Positions 17,567 through 28,059 of a stretch of 32,417 nt of DNA are shown one piece after another. How positions within the stretch are numbered: the stretch's first letter is position 1; each line of letters opens with the position of its first letter. This DNA comes from Acidobacteriota bacterium (GTDB taxonomy: Bacteria; Acidobacteriota; Terriglobia; Bryobacterales; UBA6623): contig JAQCLD010000046.1 in assembly GCA_027592785.1 (NCBI GenBank), positions 1 to 32,417 of the forward strand, in the 5' to 3' direction. Made by a program: the position numbers and the translations under genes. Below the pieces are notes generated by a model. The model was not told where the DNA came from, did no database searches, and was given only the letters and a program-made list of their open reading frames with translations.

Positions 17567-18424
17567 TTAATCCAACTGAGCGATTTGGTCGCCCAGGTAG
17601 GCCATCGACTCGGTCACGATGTGCTCAGCACCGGGCGAAAAGTCGAATACTTCCATCGAGACCCAGCCTGAATAGTTGCGGTCTTTGGCGGCCTGCAGGA
17701 CCGGCTTGAAATCGTAACCGCCCTCGAGACGGGGATGTGAGCCGTCGAGTTCGTTGACGTGGATGTGGCGAATTTTGTTCCAGTGGCGGGCGACGAGTAC
17801 CGCGTGCGACTCAAATTCGTCGATGGCGTTATGCGAATCAAACATCGTCTGGACGTTCGGGCTGGCTAGTTGATCGACGATCGAGGCCGCTTCATCCAGG
17901 GTTTGGATGACGTCGCATTGGTCAATCGGCAGAGCCTCGACCAGCAAGGTTACGCCGTTCGCTTCGAGTTGCGGGATCACTGAAGCCACGCCATCAATGA
18001 AACGCTTGGTGGCCTCGTCGCGCGTCGCGCCATCGGTCGTACGCCGCTGCGCGGGAGAACCAAAGACGAGTACGCCGCCGCTGTCCTGGTCGGCTGGACG
18101 CAGATCCGCGCAAAGGTCCGCCAGGCCGCGGACGTAGTCCCAACTGCGCTGGCGAACTTTGTCGTCGGGCGTGGTGACGTGAATACCTTGAGGGCCGACG
18201 GTGAGCCAGTGCAGGCCGACGAACTTCAAACCTTCTTCGATGATGATGTCGCGCGCCTGATGACGTTCGGCGAGGGGTAATTTTGTCGCGTCTTGCAGCA
18301 GCGTGAAAGGGGCAATTTCAATGCCGTCCCAGCCGGCGCGCTTGATGGATTGACACGTCTCGCGGAAATCGCGCCGTTCGTACAGCTCGTTACATACGGA
18401 TAGATGAAAAGGACCGGTTGGCAT
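17567..18424 (-). CDS. Cytoplasmic sugar phosphate isomerase/epimerase
   Basis: A 285-residue TIM-barrel protein of the AP endonuclease 2/xylose isomerase-like family, with no export signal. Metal ligands expected for the family are visible: E163 in LLVEALP, D196 in MFDSHN, H222 in IRHIHVNELDG and E258 in WVSMEVFD. The region GWDGIEI near 31-37 is the usual strand-2 motif. Close relatives act as hydroxypyruvate isomerases, tagatose or psicose epimerases, or inosose dehydratases; the substrate cannot be set here. ATG at 18424 with TACACT 12 bases upstream (plus 18437-18442). It is the first gene of the minus-strand group continuing to the epimerase, ABC-F and bsh genes, and diverges by 47 bp from a Tat-exported relative. 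Confidence 0.82.
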   Translation of the reverse strand: MPTGPFHLSVCNELYERRDFRETCQSIKRAGWDGIEIAPFTLLQDATKLPLAERHQARDIIIEEGLKFVGLHWLTVGPQGIHVTTPDDKVRQRSWDYVRGLADLCADLRPADQDSGGVLVFGSPAQRRTTDGATRDEATKRFIDGVASVIPQLEANGVTLLVEALPIDQCDVIQTLDEAASIVDQLASPNVQTMFDSHNAIDEFESHAVLVARHWNKIRHIHVNELDGSHPRLEGGYDFKPVLQAAKDRNYSGWVSMEVFDFSPGAEHIVTESMAYLGDQIAQLD

Positions 18425-18459
18425 AGCTGAAAGCTCAGTGTAGCTTAGCTTCTGCCTGG

Positions 18460-18465
18460 TATAAT
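18460..18465 (+). promoter_or_regulatory. Consensus -10 element, probable leaderless start
   Basis: A perfect TATAAT six bases before the GTG at 18472. A start site 6-8 bases past the -10 would fall on the start codon itself, giving a leaderless mRNA. No Shine-Dalgarno is present and no clear -35 is seen. Confidence 0.6.
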
Positions 18466-18471
18466 CCCGGC

Positions 18472-19398
18472 GTGAAGAACCTCAATCGTCGCAGTTTTTT
18501 GATGACCGCCGCGGGCGCGACCGCGGGACTGGCTTCGGTCAGCGCCCATCCGCGCATCAACTCGAAGTTTCGCGGTGTGCGGATCGGAGCCCAGAGCTAT
18601 AGCTTTCGTACCCTCGACACGGACGGTATGATTGCCGCTTACAAGGAGTGCGGCATCGGTACGGCGGAGCTGTACTCGGGCCATCTGGAGGCGAATATCC
18701 CGATCAGCGACCCAACGCCGCGGACCTTGCCGCATGGTCGTCAGGCTGCAGCGAGGCCATCGCGTGAAGACCAGCGGAAATGGCGTTTGGGCGTCGACCT
18801 GGCGGAGTTTGAGGCGGTGGGACGCAGGCTGCACGAGAACGGCGTGGAAGTTTACGCCTACAACTACAGCTTCCGCGAAGATTTTGACGACGCCGAGATT
18901 GAGCGCGGCTTTGAGATGGCCCAGGCGATCGGCGCCCGCTACATCACGGCTTCGGCCAACGTGACGACGGCGAAGAGGATTGACCCGTTCGCCAAGCGTT
19001 ATCAGATGCGCGTCGGCATGCACAATCACTCGCGCATAGACGACAACGAGTTTGCCACGCCCGAGAGCTTCGAGAAGGCGCGCATGGGCATGTCGGACTT
19101 CATCGCGGTCAATCTCGATATCGGCCACTTCGTCGCTGCCAATTTCGAGCCGTTGGAGTTCATTCTCAAGAACTACTCCGACATCCTGACTCTGCACATC
19201 AAGGACCGCAAGAAGAATCAAGGTGACAACACGGTCTTCGGCGAGGGCGATACTCCGATTGTCGAGGTGTTGCAACTGGTGCGCGAAGAGGGCTACCAGT
19301 TCCCTTGCAATATCGAGTACGAATACCGGGGCGAGGCGAACGCAGTGACCGAGGTCAAGAAGTGCGTGGCCTACTGCAAGAACGCTCTTGAGTCCTAG
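18472..19398 (+). CDS. Tat-exported sugar phosphate isomerase/epimerase-like protein
   Basis: A 308-residue TIM-barrel protein of the xylose isomerase-like family carrying a twin-arginine signal (NRRSFLMTAAGATAGLASVSA, about 5-25). Metal-site residues D216 in NLDIGHF, H242 in LHIKDRK and E282 in NIEYEY are present, plus the MHNH segment (183-186) common in this family. Export of an isomerase-like protein is typical of Solibacter and planctomycete genomes, where such proteins probably act on extracytoplasmic sugars; the substrate is unknown. Start is GTG at 18472, giving the signal sequence at the correct place and lying six bases after TATAAT. It is divergent from a cytoplasmic family member and convergent with the NHL gene, from which it is separated by three bases. 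Confidence 0.84.
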   Translation: MKNLNRRSFLMTAAGATAGLASVSAHPRINSKFRGVRIGAQSYSFRTLDTDGMIAAYKECGIGTAELYSGHLEANIPISDPTPRTLPHGRQAAARPSREDQRKWRLGVDLAEFEAVGRRLHENGVEVYAYNYSFREDFDDAEIERGFEMAQAIGARYITASANVTTAKRIDPFAKRYQMRVGMHNHSRIDDNEFATPESFEKARMGMSDFIAVNLDIGHFVAANFEPLEFILKNYSDILTLHIKDRKKNQGDNTVFGEGDTPIVEVLQLVREEGYQFPCNIEYEYRGEANAVTEVKKCVAYCKNALES

Positions 19399-19401
19399 GC
19401 G

Positions 19402-20472
19402 CTACTTCAAACGTCGAATGCGATGGTTCTCGCTGTCGCCAACGTAAATCGTCCCGTCACTCCCCACATAGACGCTATGGGGCCGCGCCAGGCCGCACTG
19501 TAGCGGATCGCCGTCTGACCCCTCGGCGCGGACGCCTGTCCCGAGGACGGTTGTGATAATGCCCGTCGCCTGATCGATACGGCGTATCGTGTGGCTCTCG
19601 GTGTCGGCGATGTAGACGCCTCCGTCTGGGCCGATTGCGATTCCCTTGGGGCCGGAAAGTTTGGCTTGTTTGGCCGGCCCTCCGTCGCCCTCGTAGCCGC
19701 TTTCACCAGTGCCAGCTAGATGGTGCATGGTCAGCGTTTTAATATCGATGCGGTAGACGGCGTTGCCTCTGCGGAGCGCGAGATACATGTCTCCTTTGTC
19801 GTCGAAGTCCATGGTGCGGGGCTCGTTGAAGGAGGCGCCTTGGATGGCCGAGCCGTCGGGAGAAGTCGTGTTTTCGCCGGTACCCGAGAAGGTGCTGATC
19901 ACGCCGGTCTTCATGTCGATTTTGCGTATACGGAAGTTGCGAATGTCGGCGACGTAGAGGTCTCCGCGGGAATCGAAAGCTATTGAGTGCGGTTGATCGA
20001 ATTGCGCCTGCGCCGCTGGGCCGCCGTCGCCCGAGAACCCGGGCACTCCTGTACCAGCCACGGTGGTTATGATGCCGGTCGACCGATCGACCTTGCGAAT
20101 CACGGCATTCTGCATCGAGACGAAGTAGAGGTCGCCGGCGGCGTCGAAACGCACCTCGTAGGGCTCGTTGAGTTGAGCTTGTGTGGCCGGACCGCCGTCG
20201 CCGGAGTAGCCCTTCTCCCCCGTGCCGGCCACGGTGGTGATGCGGCCTGTAGCCATGTCGATTCGCCGCACGCGATGGGTGTTGATCTCGCCGACGTAGA
20301 GGGCCCCGTCTGGTCCGATGGTTAACCCGTAAGGGTTGCCGACTTGGGATGCCAGCGCCGGGCCATTGTCTCCCGCCATGCCGGAGACTCCCGTGCCGGC
20401 GATGGTCTCGACCTGCGCGGCAGACAGCAGGTTGGTGAAAACGAGAATGGCGAGGATGGTGAGAAAGCGCAC
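19402..20472 (-). CDS. Secreted NHL-repeat beta-propeller protein
   Basis: A 356-residue protein with a signal peptide (about 1-19) followed by six repeats of about 57 residues starting near 23, 79, 136, 193, 250 and 307. Each unit runs through AGTG, GDGGPA-x-QA, a PxG or PxS turn with xFD/GPDGxLYV, and IRKID-x-xTGxITT, which is the NHL blade pattern; six blades would close a propeller. Such proteins bind proteins, carbohydrates or nucleic acids, and some are lactonase-like, but no catalytic residues can be assigned. Start GTG at 20472, six bases after a TAATAT element that overlaps the surE stop codon. It follows surE by 9 bases but probably has its own promoter. Confidence 0.85.
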   Translation of the reverse strand: MRFLTILAILVFTNLLSAAQVETIAGTGVSGMAGDNGPALASQVGNPYGLTIGPDGALYVGEINTHRVRRIDMATGRITTVAGTGEKGYSGDGGPATQAQLNEPYEVRFDAAGDLYFVSMQNAVIRKVDRSTGIITTVAGTGVPGFSGDGGPAAQAQFDQPHSIAFDSRGDLYVADIRNFRIRKIDMKTGVISTFSGTGENTTSPDGSAIQGASFNEPRTMDFDDKGDMYLALRRGNAVYRIDIKTLTMHHLAGTGESGYEGDGGPAKQAKLSGPKGIAIGPDGGVYIADTESHTIRRIDQATGIITTVLGTGVRAEGSDGDPLQCGLARPHSVYVGSDGTIYVGDSENHRIRRLK

Positions 20473-20478
20473 GCAGGC

Positions 20479-20484
20479 ATATTA
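20479..20484 (-). promoter_or_regulatory. -10 element of the NHL gene inside the surE stop
   Basis: TAATAT on the minus strand, 6 bases before the GTG at 20472. Its first three bases are the TAA stop codon of surE. A start 6-8 bases downstream would give a leaderless mRNA. Confidence 0.45.
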
Positions 20485-21174
20485 GCCCACGAGGGGGATT
20501 CGCGTCACGGCGATCTTCCCGGAAAAGCAGACATCGACGTCGGAACCTTGGATGCGCGCACGCTTGGAATATTCGCCGGAGTAGCGCAGACCGGCGTCTT
20601 CGGCCAGAAATTCCAAGGGTAACGGCGACAGATCAAGCGGACATTCAACGATGTCGGCTGTTTCCCGTTCGGGAGGCAGACACGGCAGGTTGATGTTCCA
20701 AATGACCCCCGGCTCGCAGCGATGGCTGAGAATGTCGAGGATGATGGGGGCGCACCAGACTGCGGCGCGGCGCCAGTCCGCGGTGGTCAGTTGACGGTTG
20801 CGATAGTGCGAAAGGGCGATTCCGGGGACGCCGTGGAGCGCGGCTTCGCGGATGGCGGCGACGGTCCCGGAGTGATAGACGTCGACGCCCAGATTCCCTC
20901 CCGAGTTGATGCCGGCCAGAACGTAGCTGACTTCGCCGGGAAACTGGTGCAAGGCAACCCGGACGCAATCGGCGGGCGTACCGTCGACGGAGAAACGATT
21001 GGCGTCCCGTCGCTGGAATTGTATGGGCCGATCGGTTGTTGTCGAGTGACTGCAGCCGGAGCGCTCGATGTGCGGCGCCGCGATGATCTTCTCGAAGGAT
21101 CCGTTGACGGCGCCGGCTAACGCTTCCAGTCCGGGTGCGTCAATCCCATCGTCGTTGGTGAGAAGTATCTTCAT
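20482..21174 (-). CDS. surE: 5'/3'-nucleotidase SurE
   Basis: A 230-residue phosphatase that hydrolyses nucleoside 5' and 3' monophosphates, cytoplasmic and often linked to stationary-phase survival. The family ligands are clear: D8 and D9 in MKILLTNDDGIDAPG, S39 in the ERSGCSHS segment and N90 in AGINSGGNLGVDVYHSGTVAA. Start is ATG at 21174, where the conserved N-terminus begins; the frame is open to 21222 but the added 16 residues are not SurE-like. An AGGA directly abuts the ATG, too close to be a normal Shine-Dalgarno. Slightly short for the family (about 250), missing mainly C-terminal residues. Confidence 0.9.
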   Translation of the reverse strand: MKILLTNDDGIDAPGLEALAGAVNGSFEKIIAAPHIERSGCSHSTTTDRPIQFQRRDANRFSVDGTPADCVRVALHQFPGEVSYVLAGINSGGNLGVDVYHSGTVAAIREAALHGVPGIALSHYRNRQLTTADWRRAAVWCAPIILDILSHRCEPGVIWNINLPCLPPERETADIVECPLDLSPLPLEFLAEDAGLRYSGEYSKRARIQGSDVDVCFSGKIAVTRIPLVG

Positions 21175-21245
21175 TCCTGAACTCTCATTGTCACAGAGTG
21201 CGATTGAGACCACGGTGACCAAGAGAATTCATTCAGAATAAGGCG

Positions 21246-22193
21246 ATGTTGTTGCGCGCACTGGGGTTGGCGGCGGCGCTGTGGCTTGCGGCTTGCGGAG
21301 GCGGAAGAAGGATCGTCGCGCCGCCGCCAGCGCCCGCTGCGCCGGTGCAGGACGGGAAACCGTCGGGGGTAGGGCCGGGCGCCCCGGCTGATACTCCCCC
21401 TCGCGTGCCCCTCGCTGCTCCCGCTAGTCCAATCAAGCCCTCGCCATTAGGGGCACGGCGGCCCCAAGCGCGCGGGGTCGCGCAGGCGGAGAGGGCCACG
21501 TTTGAGGTGCGCAGCTATCGGACGCCGGACGGGGCTGTGCTGCCTTACCGGCTGTTCATGCCCGACGGCTACGATCCCAAACGCAAGTACCCGTTGATTT
21601 TGGTTCTCCACGGGGCCAGCAGCCGCGGCCACGATAATCAACAGCAGCTGTCGGACAGCGATGGACCGCGCTATTGGGCCTCGGCACAGGTGCAGACTCT
21701 ACAGCAAGCGTTCGTTGTCGCCCCACAAGCCGATCCCCAATACTCGCCGACCTGGGTGCGGGCTTGGCGGCCGCCGGTGAAGCAGGACCCGAAACGCCCG
21801 GAGCCGCTGGAACTCTCAGTCGACCTGATCGAAGACTTGTCGAAGGAGTTTTCGATCGATCGATCGCGCCTCTACGTCGTGGGCTATTCGATGGGCGGAT
21901 TCGGAGCTTGGCTGGTAGCGAGCCGTCACCCCGATTTGTTCGCTGCTGTTGTGCCGATCGCGGGCGGGGGAGACCCTAGCTATATCGTGGGGACGTCAGC
22001 CGAGATTTGGGCCTTCCATGGGACTACCGACAAGGTTGTTCCGGTACGGCGATCCAGACAGATGGTAGCCGCACTCAAGAAGGCCGGCAAAGATGTGAAA
22101 TACACCGAGTATCCCGGCGTCAATCACAAAATCTGGCGCCTGGTCTATCAGGAAGCGGAACTGCCGGTTTGGCTCTTCAAGCAGTCGCGTTAG
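21246..22193 (+). CDS. Lipoprotein alpha/beta hydrolase (esterase-like)
   Basis: A 315-residue protein with a lipoprotein signal (lipobox LAAC, Cys17), a Pro/Ala-rich linker (about 22-70) and a dienelactone hydrolase/PHB depolymerase-like alpha/beta hydrolase domain (about 85-312). The catalytic triad is S215 in GYSMGG, D262 in HGTTDKVVP and H294 in GVNHKIW; the oxyanion segment [13 protein letters not shown] is at 119-131. Likely a surface or periplasmic carboxylesterase or peptidase, possibly acting on acetylated or feruloylated polysaccharide; the substrate is not decidable. ATG at 21246 with AAGG close upstream and a weak CAGAAT -10 six bases before the start. Its TAG stop shares four bases with the stop of the convergent decarboxylase gene. 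Confidence 0.82.
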   Translation: MLLRALGLAAALWLAACGGGRRIVAPPPAPAAPVQDGKPSGVGPGAPADTPPRVPLAAPASPIKPSPLGARRPQARGVAQAERATFEVRSYRTPDGAVLPYRLFMPDGYDPKRKYPLILVLHGASSRGHDNQQQLSDSDGPRYWASAQVQTLQQAFVVAPQADPQYSPTWVRAWRPPVKQDPKRPEPLELSVDLIEDLSKEFSIDRSRLYVVGYSMGGFGAWLVASRHPDLFAAVVPIAGGGDPSYIVGTSAEIWAFHGTTDKVVPVRRSRQMVAALKKAGKDVKYTEYPGVNHKIWRLVYQEAELPVWLFKQSR

Positions 22194-23131
22194 CCGGCAA
22201 CGGCTTGTTGAGCGCGGAAGAACTCCACCGTTGCGGCTAGACCGTCGGCGAGCGAGACTCCCGGTTCCCAGCCCAGGCGTTCCTTGGCTTTGGTGATGTC
22301 GGGTTTACGCTGCTTGGGGTCGTCCTTCGGCAGGGGTTGGCGTTCGATCGCGCACGAAGAACCGACGAGTTTCTGAATGACCTCGGCGAACTCCAAGATG
22401 GTTAGCTCGGTAGGATTTCCGATATTAACGGGCTCGTGCTCTTCGCTGAGGATGAGCCGGGTCAGGCCATCGACCAGGTCGGAAACGTAGCAGAAGCTGC
22501 GCGTCTGGGAGCCGTCGCCGAAGATGGTGATCGGCCTGCCGTTCAGCGCCTGATCGAGAAAGGCCGGAACGACGCGGCCGTCGTCGAGTTTCATTCGCGG
22601 GCCGTAGGTGTTGAAGATGCGCACGATCTTGGTGTCGACCCCGTACTCGCGGTGGTACGACATCGTCATGGCTTCGGCAAAACGCTTGGCTTCGTCGTAA
22701 ACGGCACGCGGTCCGATCGGGTTGACGTTGCCCCAGTAGGTTTCCCTCTGCGGATGCTCTAGCGGATCGCCGTAACATTCCGATGTTGACGCCAGCAGAT
22801 AACGGGCGTTCTGGGCGCGGGCTAGATCGAGCATGCGCTTCGTACCGACTGAGTTGACGAGCATCGTCTCAATCGGATGCGCCAGGTAGTCAAAGGGGCT
22901 GGCGGGGGAGGCCATATGGAAGACGCCATCCAGCCGACCGTCGATCTGCAGCGGGTCGCAGATGTCTTGCTGGATGTAGGTGAAGGCAGGGTTCTCGAGC
23001 AAATGGGCGATGTTGGCGCGGCGGCCGGTAATCAGATTGTCGACGGCGATGACGTCATGGCCATCGGCGATCCAGCGATCGGCCAAATGAGAGGCTACAA
23101 AGCCGGCTCCGCCTGAAATGAGTACTCGCAA
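22190..23131 (-). CDS. UDP-glucuronate decarboxylase-like enzyme, TTG start
   Basis: A 313-residue extended SDR that would convert UDP-glucuronate to UDP-xylose (UXS type). The Rossmann motif [13 protein letters not shown] (3-15) and the acidic VDNLITG follow the start; the UXS hallmark [13 protein letters not shown]...[11 protein letters not shown] leads into the catalytic YDEAKR. The frame is open to 23470, but homology begins at this start: TTG at 23129-23131 with a strong GGGGAG five bases upstream (plus 23137-23142). UDP-xylose feeds capsule, LPS or exopolysaccharide synthesis, although no glycosyltransferase cluster is beside it. It may instead be a broader nucleotide-sugar epimerase. 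Confidence 0.86.
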   Translation of the reverse strand: MRVLISGGAGFVASHLADRWIADGHDVIAVDNLITGRRANIAHLLENPAFTYIQQDICDPLQIDGRLDGVFHMASPASPFDYLAHPIETMLVNSVGTKRMLDLARAQNARYLLASTSECYGDPLEHPQRETYWGNVNPIGPRAVYDEAKRFAEAMTMSYHREYGVDTKIVRIFNTYGPRMKLDDGRVVPAFLDQALNGRPITIFGDGSQTRSFCYVSDLVDGLTRLILSEEHEPVNIGNPTELTILEFAEVIQKLVGSSCAIERQPLPKDDPKQRKPDITKAKERLGWEPGVSLADGLAATVEFFRAQQAVAG

Positions 23132-23264
23132 AAGGTCTCCCCGTAAGATCCATGGTAGGCAAGCGGCGGAATAGACGCCAATAGGTGTTCGACTTAGGGT
23201 GGAGCAATCGAACGCCCGGCTTGCATCGAGGCCCCAAATGGGAAAAGATGGTTCGCGAGTTGCC

Positions 23265-23270
23265 AGGAGG
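23265..23270 (+). promoter_or_regulatory. Shine-Dalgarno fixing the mannonate-dehydratase-like start
   Basis: AGGAGG six bases before the ATG at 23277. It decides between this start, which places the twin-arginine motif at residues 3-4, and the GTG at 23199, which would put 26 residues before it. Confidence 0.8.
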
Positions 23271-23276
23271 CCCCCT

Positions 23277-24647
23277 ATGAATCGCCGAGACGCTTTTTTA
23301 TCGATGACAGCAGGAGCAGCAGGGCTGGGAGCGCTGTTTGCTCCCCAGTTGCGCGCGGCGCCGACGCCCCAGGAAACACAGGCGCGTCGCGGCATGCCGG
23401 CGATTCGAATTACGAACGTCAAGGCGGTGTTGACGGCCCCTCCGGGGCTGCCGCGCACGGTCATCGTCAAGATCGAAACGAATGAGGCCGGCGTCTACGG
23501 CTGGGGCTGCGCCACATTCACTCAGCGAGCCAAGGCCGTGGTCACAGCGGTCGACGAGTTCTTGGCGCCGTTCTTGATCGGCAAAGACCCGGATCAGATC
23601 GAAGACATCTGGCAGACGATGTACGTTAGCTCCTACTGGCGCAACGGACCGGTGCTCTACAACGCGATGAGCGGCGTCGACCAAGCGTTATGGGACATCA
23701 AAGGCAAGCGTGCCAATATGCCGGTCTACGCCCTGTTGGGCGGCAAGGTGCGCCAGGCGGCCGACGTTTACCGTCACGCCTCGGGCGACAGCCTGGAGTC
23801 CCTGCTTGAGTCGGCGCAGGGCTATATCGAACAGGGCGTACGCCACGTGCGCATCCAGATGGCTATCGCCGGTAACGCCAACTACGGAGCCCGCACCGAA
23901 GGTTCCGGAAACGGATTTCTCGGCGCTCCCTCCGGCGGCCCGCACAACGAGCGCATGTACGAGCCGACGCCCTACGTGCTGTCGGTGCCCAAGATGTTCG
24001 AGTACATGCGCAAGAATCTCGGCGACGAGATTGAACTGCTGCACGACACGCACGAGCGCATTTCGAACGACCAGGCGATGTGGCTCTGTAAACGGTTGGA
24101 GGAATATAGGCCGTTCTTCCTCGAAGATCCGGTCTCGCCCGAGCAGATCGGCTACTTCCGGCACATTCGCAGCCAGTGCACGACGTCGATTGCTATGGGC
24201 GAGTTGTTCAACTCTCCACACGAGTTCGTTGGGCTGATCTCGGAGCGGTTGATCGACTTCATCCGCGTACATATTTCGCAGATCGGCGGCGTGACCCCGG
24301 CGCGCAAACTGGCGGCGCTGAGCGAGTTCTTTGGGGTGCGCACGGCCTGGCACGGGCCGGGAGATACATCACCGGTCGGCCATTTGGCGAATATCGCGCT
24401 GGATGTGTCTAGCTACGCCTTCGGCATCCAAGAGGCGCAGCAGTGGCCTGAAACGGTCCACGAAGTGTTCAAGGGTTGCCCACGATTGGAGAACGGCTTC
24501 TTCTATCCCAACGAGGCTCCGGGTTGGGGCATCGAGATCGACGAGACCTTGGCGGCCAAGTACGACGTCGATTCGCGCTACGACACGCCGTTCGACTACT
24601 CGTGGGGCACGACGCGCCGCCGCGACGGCTCGATCATTCGGCCTTAG
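23277..24647 (+). CDS. Tat-exported enolase-superfamily dehydratase (ManD-like)
   Basis: A 456-residue protein with a twin-arginine signal ([20 protein letters not shown], 2-21) and an enolase-superfamily fold. The N-terminal capping domain includes [14 protein letters not shown] (131-144). Metal and catalytic residues match mannonate/gluconate dehydratases: D257-x-H259 in LLHDTHER, E283 in [11 protein letters not shown]309 in MGELFNSP and H359 in [14 protein letters not shown]. The C-terminus [16 protein letters not shown] is like that of ManD proteins, whose C-terminus usually carries DG. Export of a sugar-acid dehydratase is unusual compared with cytoplasmic ManD; substrate would be a hexonate or related sugar acid outside the cytoplasm. 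Its stop shares four bases with the convergent PEGA gene's. Confidence 0.85.
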   Translation: MNRRDAFLSMTAGAAGLGALFAPQLRAAPTPQETQARRGMPAIRITNVKAVLTAPPGLPRTVIVKIETNEAGVYGWGCATFTQRAKAVVTAVDEFLAPFLIGKDPDQIEDIWQTMYVSSYWRNGPVLYNAMSGVDQALWDIKGKRANMPVYALLGGKVRQAADVYRHASGDSLESLLESAQGYIEQGVRHVRIQMAIAGNANYGARTEGSGNGFLGAPSGGPHNERMYEPTPYVLSVPKMFEYMRKNLGDEIELLHDTHERISNDQAMWLCKRLEEYRPFFLEDPVSPEQIGYFRHIRSQCTTSIAMGELFNSPHEFVGLISERLIDFIRVHISQIGGVTPARKLAALSEFFGVRTAWHGPGDTSPVGHLANIALDVSSYAFGIQEAQQWPETVHEVFKGCPRLENGFFYPNEAPGWGIEIDETLAAKYDVDSRYDTPFDYSWGTTRRRDGSIIRP

Positions 24648-25348
24648 TCGTTCGAGGCGGTCTCTTCGAGAAGGTCAGCGTGGATCTCGAGCGTTGTGCC
24701 GGGATCCACCAACACCTCTCGTTTCCATTGCTTGTAGCCTTCTTTCGAGACGGTGATGCTGTATTGGCCAGGCGTAACGGCTTTGCCGCGCGGGGTGAGG
24801 CCGTTAAAAGCATTGTTGATCTCGACTTCCGCTAGTTCCGGGCTGGAAGTGATGCGCAGCACGCCTTCCTTGGGCGGCGCTTGCGGCGCGGGCGTCGCGT
24901 CGCTGACTCGAACTTCCGGTTCCGGGAGTTCGACGGTCTTGCCGGTCACCAACTCCGCGTTTTTCAGAACGCCTTCGTAGTTGCTCTTGTGCAACTTGAA
25001 CTCAACGGCCGCGGGCAAATCGCCGACGGCGAAAGTAACCACGAAGAAGTGCTTCTTGCCCTGCAGTAGCTCGAAGGGCCGCGATAGCGGCGACCCGGGG
25101 CGGGCCCCTTCGACGGACGAGTAGTAGAGTTTGGTGACCGAGCCCGCCGGAATCGAGACGAACTCGTTCCAACTTTCGTCGATGAAGCGAATGCCCTTGG
25201 CGTCAAACGCTAGGCGGCCCTTGTCGCCCTCGCGCGCTTGGCCAAAGCCAGTGCGAATCTCCACTTTCTCGAACGATACTTGGGCGGCGAGAGCGGACGA
25301 GAAGGCGAGCACAAGAACGCCCGCGAAAAGGTGATTCAGAATGCGCAT
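24644..25348 (-). CDS. Secreted protein with C-terminal PEGA domain
   Basis: A 234-residue protein with a signal peptide (about 1-22). Residues about 25-135 form a beta-rich domain that I do not recognise, followed by a Pro/Ala hinge (about 140-160) and a PEGA domain (about 162-225: GVLRITSSPELAEVEINNAF, then YSITVSKEGYKQW). PEGA domains are small beta-sandwiches on the outer face, often involved in binding cell wall or partner proteins. Without an enzymatic domain it is probably structural or binding. Start ATG at 25348 with AGAGG six bases upstream. Convergent overlap with the ManD-like gene. Confidence 0.7.
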   Translation of the reverse strand: MRILNHLFAGVLVLAFSSALAAQVSFEKVEIRTGFGQAREGDKGRLAFDAKGIRFIDESWNEFVSIPAGSVTKLYYSSVEGARPGSPLSRPFELLQGKKHFFVVTFAVGDLPAAVEFKLHKSNYEGVLKNAELVTGKTVELPEPEVRVSDATPAPQAPPKEGVLRITSSPELAEVEINNAFNGLTPRGKAVTPGQYSITVSKEGYKQWKREVLVDPGTTLEIHADLLEETASND

Positions 25349-25471
25349 GGGGAACCTCTACCGCGTACTATGACCCCGCTTGGGAAGTACCGTAAACGCG
25401 GCGGAGGCCCTAACTCCGGCTCAGGCTTTTACCGTACAGCGAAAGCAGTACCGCAGGCCTACCCGGCATGC

Positions 25472-25477
25472 TAAACT
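25472..25477 (+). promoter_or_regulatory. -10 element of the MBL lipoprotein gene
   Basis: TAAACT lies 10 bases before the ATG at 25488. No Shine-Dalgarno is seen. The short leader would be about two to four bases. Confidence 0.4.
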
Positions 25478-25487
25478 CCCCCGTCAT

Positions 25488-26534
25488 ATGCTCGCGAAGA
25501 GACTGTTGCTTATGGGCCTAATGGCCCTGGCGTTGATTGTTGCCTGCGCGACGGCGCCGCCAGAGGAAGAGACGACGAGTGCCGCCAAGCCAGCGACGCA
25601 TACCTTCGAAGAGGTGGCGCCGGGCGTTTATTTCGCTCAGGGCACGGGCGAAGTCAATGTCGGCAGCAACTCGATGGTAGTCGTCAATGACGAGGATGTG
25701 CTGGTTGTGGATTCGCACATCACCCCCGACGCTGCGCGCGAGTTGGTTGTCGCCATCACCCGAATAACCGACAAACCCATAAAGACGCTGGTCAACACGC
25801 ACTTCCACTATGACCACGCCAACGGCAATCAGGTTTTCGGAGACGGCATCGAGATCATCGGGCACGAGTACACGCGGCAGAAGCTGCTGACAGACGTCCT
25901 CAGCGAGCCGACTTACGTGCTGCAAGGGAGCGTCGAGGCGCTCACTCCGCGGCTCGAAGCGATGGAGGCGCAGCTCGCCGCAGCGGAAGGCGACGCGCGC
26001 ACCGATTTGGAGAAGAGTGTTGCGGTGATGCGGCGGCACATCTCCGCGCAGTCAGAGGTCGTGTTGACTGCGCCGCAGCGGACATTAACGGACTCGTTGA
26101 CGCTCGAGAAAGGCTCGCGGACGATCGAACTGCATTTCTTGGGTCGCGGCCATACGGCTGGAGATGTGGTGATCTATATGCCAGCCGAGAAGGTGATCTA
26201 CACGGGCGACCTGTTCTACGATGGTGCGCCGTATCTCGCGGACGGCTTTCCGCTCGAATTTATCGAGACCTTGGACAAGCTGAAGGAGTTCGATGCGGAG
26301 CTCATCCTCGGCGGGCACGGCGGCGTCACGCGCGACAAGTTGAGAATCGATGCGCGGCAAGAGTACTTGCGTGACTTTTGGGCGCAAGCCAAAACTTCGC
26401 ATGACGCTGGACTTTCGTCCGCCGACGCGTTCGCCAAGCTTGATCTCGAAAAGCATGGCTTCGGCAGCGGACGGCCAGCGATCCGCCAGCTCGAGATCGA
26501 GCGCATGTATCACTTGATGGACGGCGGCGAATAG
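25488..26534 (+). CDS. MBL-fold metallohydrolase lipoprotein
   Basis: A 348-residue protein with a lipoprotein signal (MLAKRLLLMGLMALALIVAC, Cys20), so membrane-anchored outside the cytoplasm. The metallo-beta-lactamase metal series is complete: H105-x-H107-x-D109-H110 (NTHFHYDHANG), H222 in GRGHTAGD, D241 in YTGDLFY and H277 in GGHGG. The long helical insertion at about 145-195 separates the first and second motifs, as in several class B-like proteins of environmental bacteria that are not true beta-lactamases. Substrate unknown. The start is ATG at 25488, because the frame upstream to 25380 lacks a signal sequence and covers the promoter. Confidence 0.86.
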   Translation: MLAKRLLLMGLMALALIVACATAPPEEETTSAAKPATHTFEEVAPGVYFAQGTGEVNVGSNSMVVVNDEDVLVVDSHITPDAARELVVAITRITDKPIKTLVNTHFHYDHANGNQVFGDGIEIIGHEYTRQKLLTDVLSEPTYVLQGSVEALTPRLEAMEAQLAAAEGDARTDLEKSVAVMRRHISAQSEVVLTAPQRTLTDSLTLEKGSRTIELHFLGRGHTAGDVVIYMPAEKVIYTGDLFYDGAPYLADGFPLEFIETLDKLKEFDAELILGGHGGVTRDKLRIDARQEYLRDFWAQAKTSHDAGLSSADAFAKLDLEKHGFGSGRPAIRQLEIERMYHLMDGGE

Positions 26535-26547
26535 CTGGCGGTCAGGC

Positions 26548-26553
26548 TAGAAT
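26548..26553 (+). promoter_or_regulatory. -10 element of the Old Yellow Enzyme gene
   Basis: TAGAAT lies 9 bases before the ATG at 26563, in the 28-bp gap after the MBL stop. No Shine-Dalgarno is visible. Confidence 0.45.
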
Positions 26554-26562
26554 AGGCCGTTC

Positions 26563-28014
<1,452 letters not shown>

Positions 28015-28059
28015 CGCCGGCGTTGGTGACCTTTCTAACGTTTGGGACAAATACCTCGC

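Noticed and set aside
18445-19275. 276-residue open frame on the minus strand opposite the Tat isomerase
   Set aside because: Shadow of a gene with a Tat signal and metal-site residues; no motif of its own.
21853-21870. Short GATC-type tandem in the alpha/beta hydrolase gene
   Set aside because: It sits in the coding segment SIDRSR and is explained by codon use; too short to be a repeat element.
23688-24353. 221-residue open frame on the minus strand opposite the ManD-like gene
   Set aside because: Antisense to catalytic motifs of the enolase-superfamily gene; His/Arg/Leu-rich without domain features.
25380-25487. Upstream extension of the MBL lipoprotein to 25380
   Set aside because: The added residues have no signal sequence and overlie the promoter; the lipoprotein signal begins at 25488.
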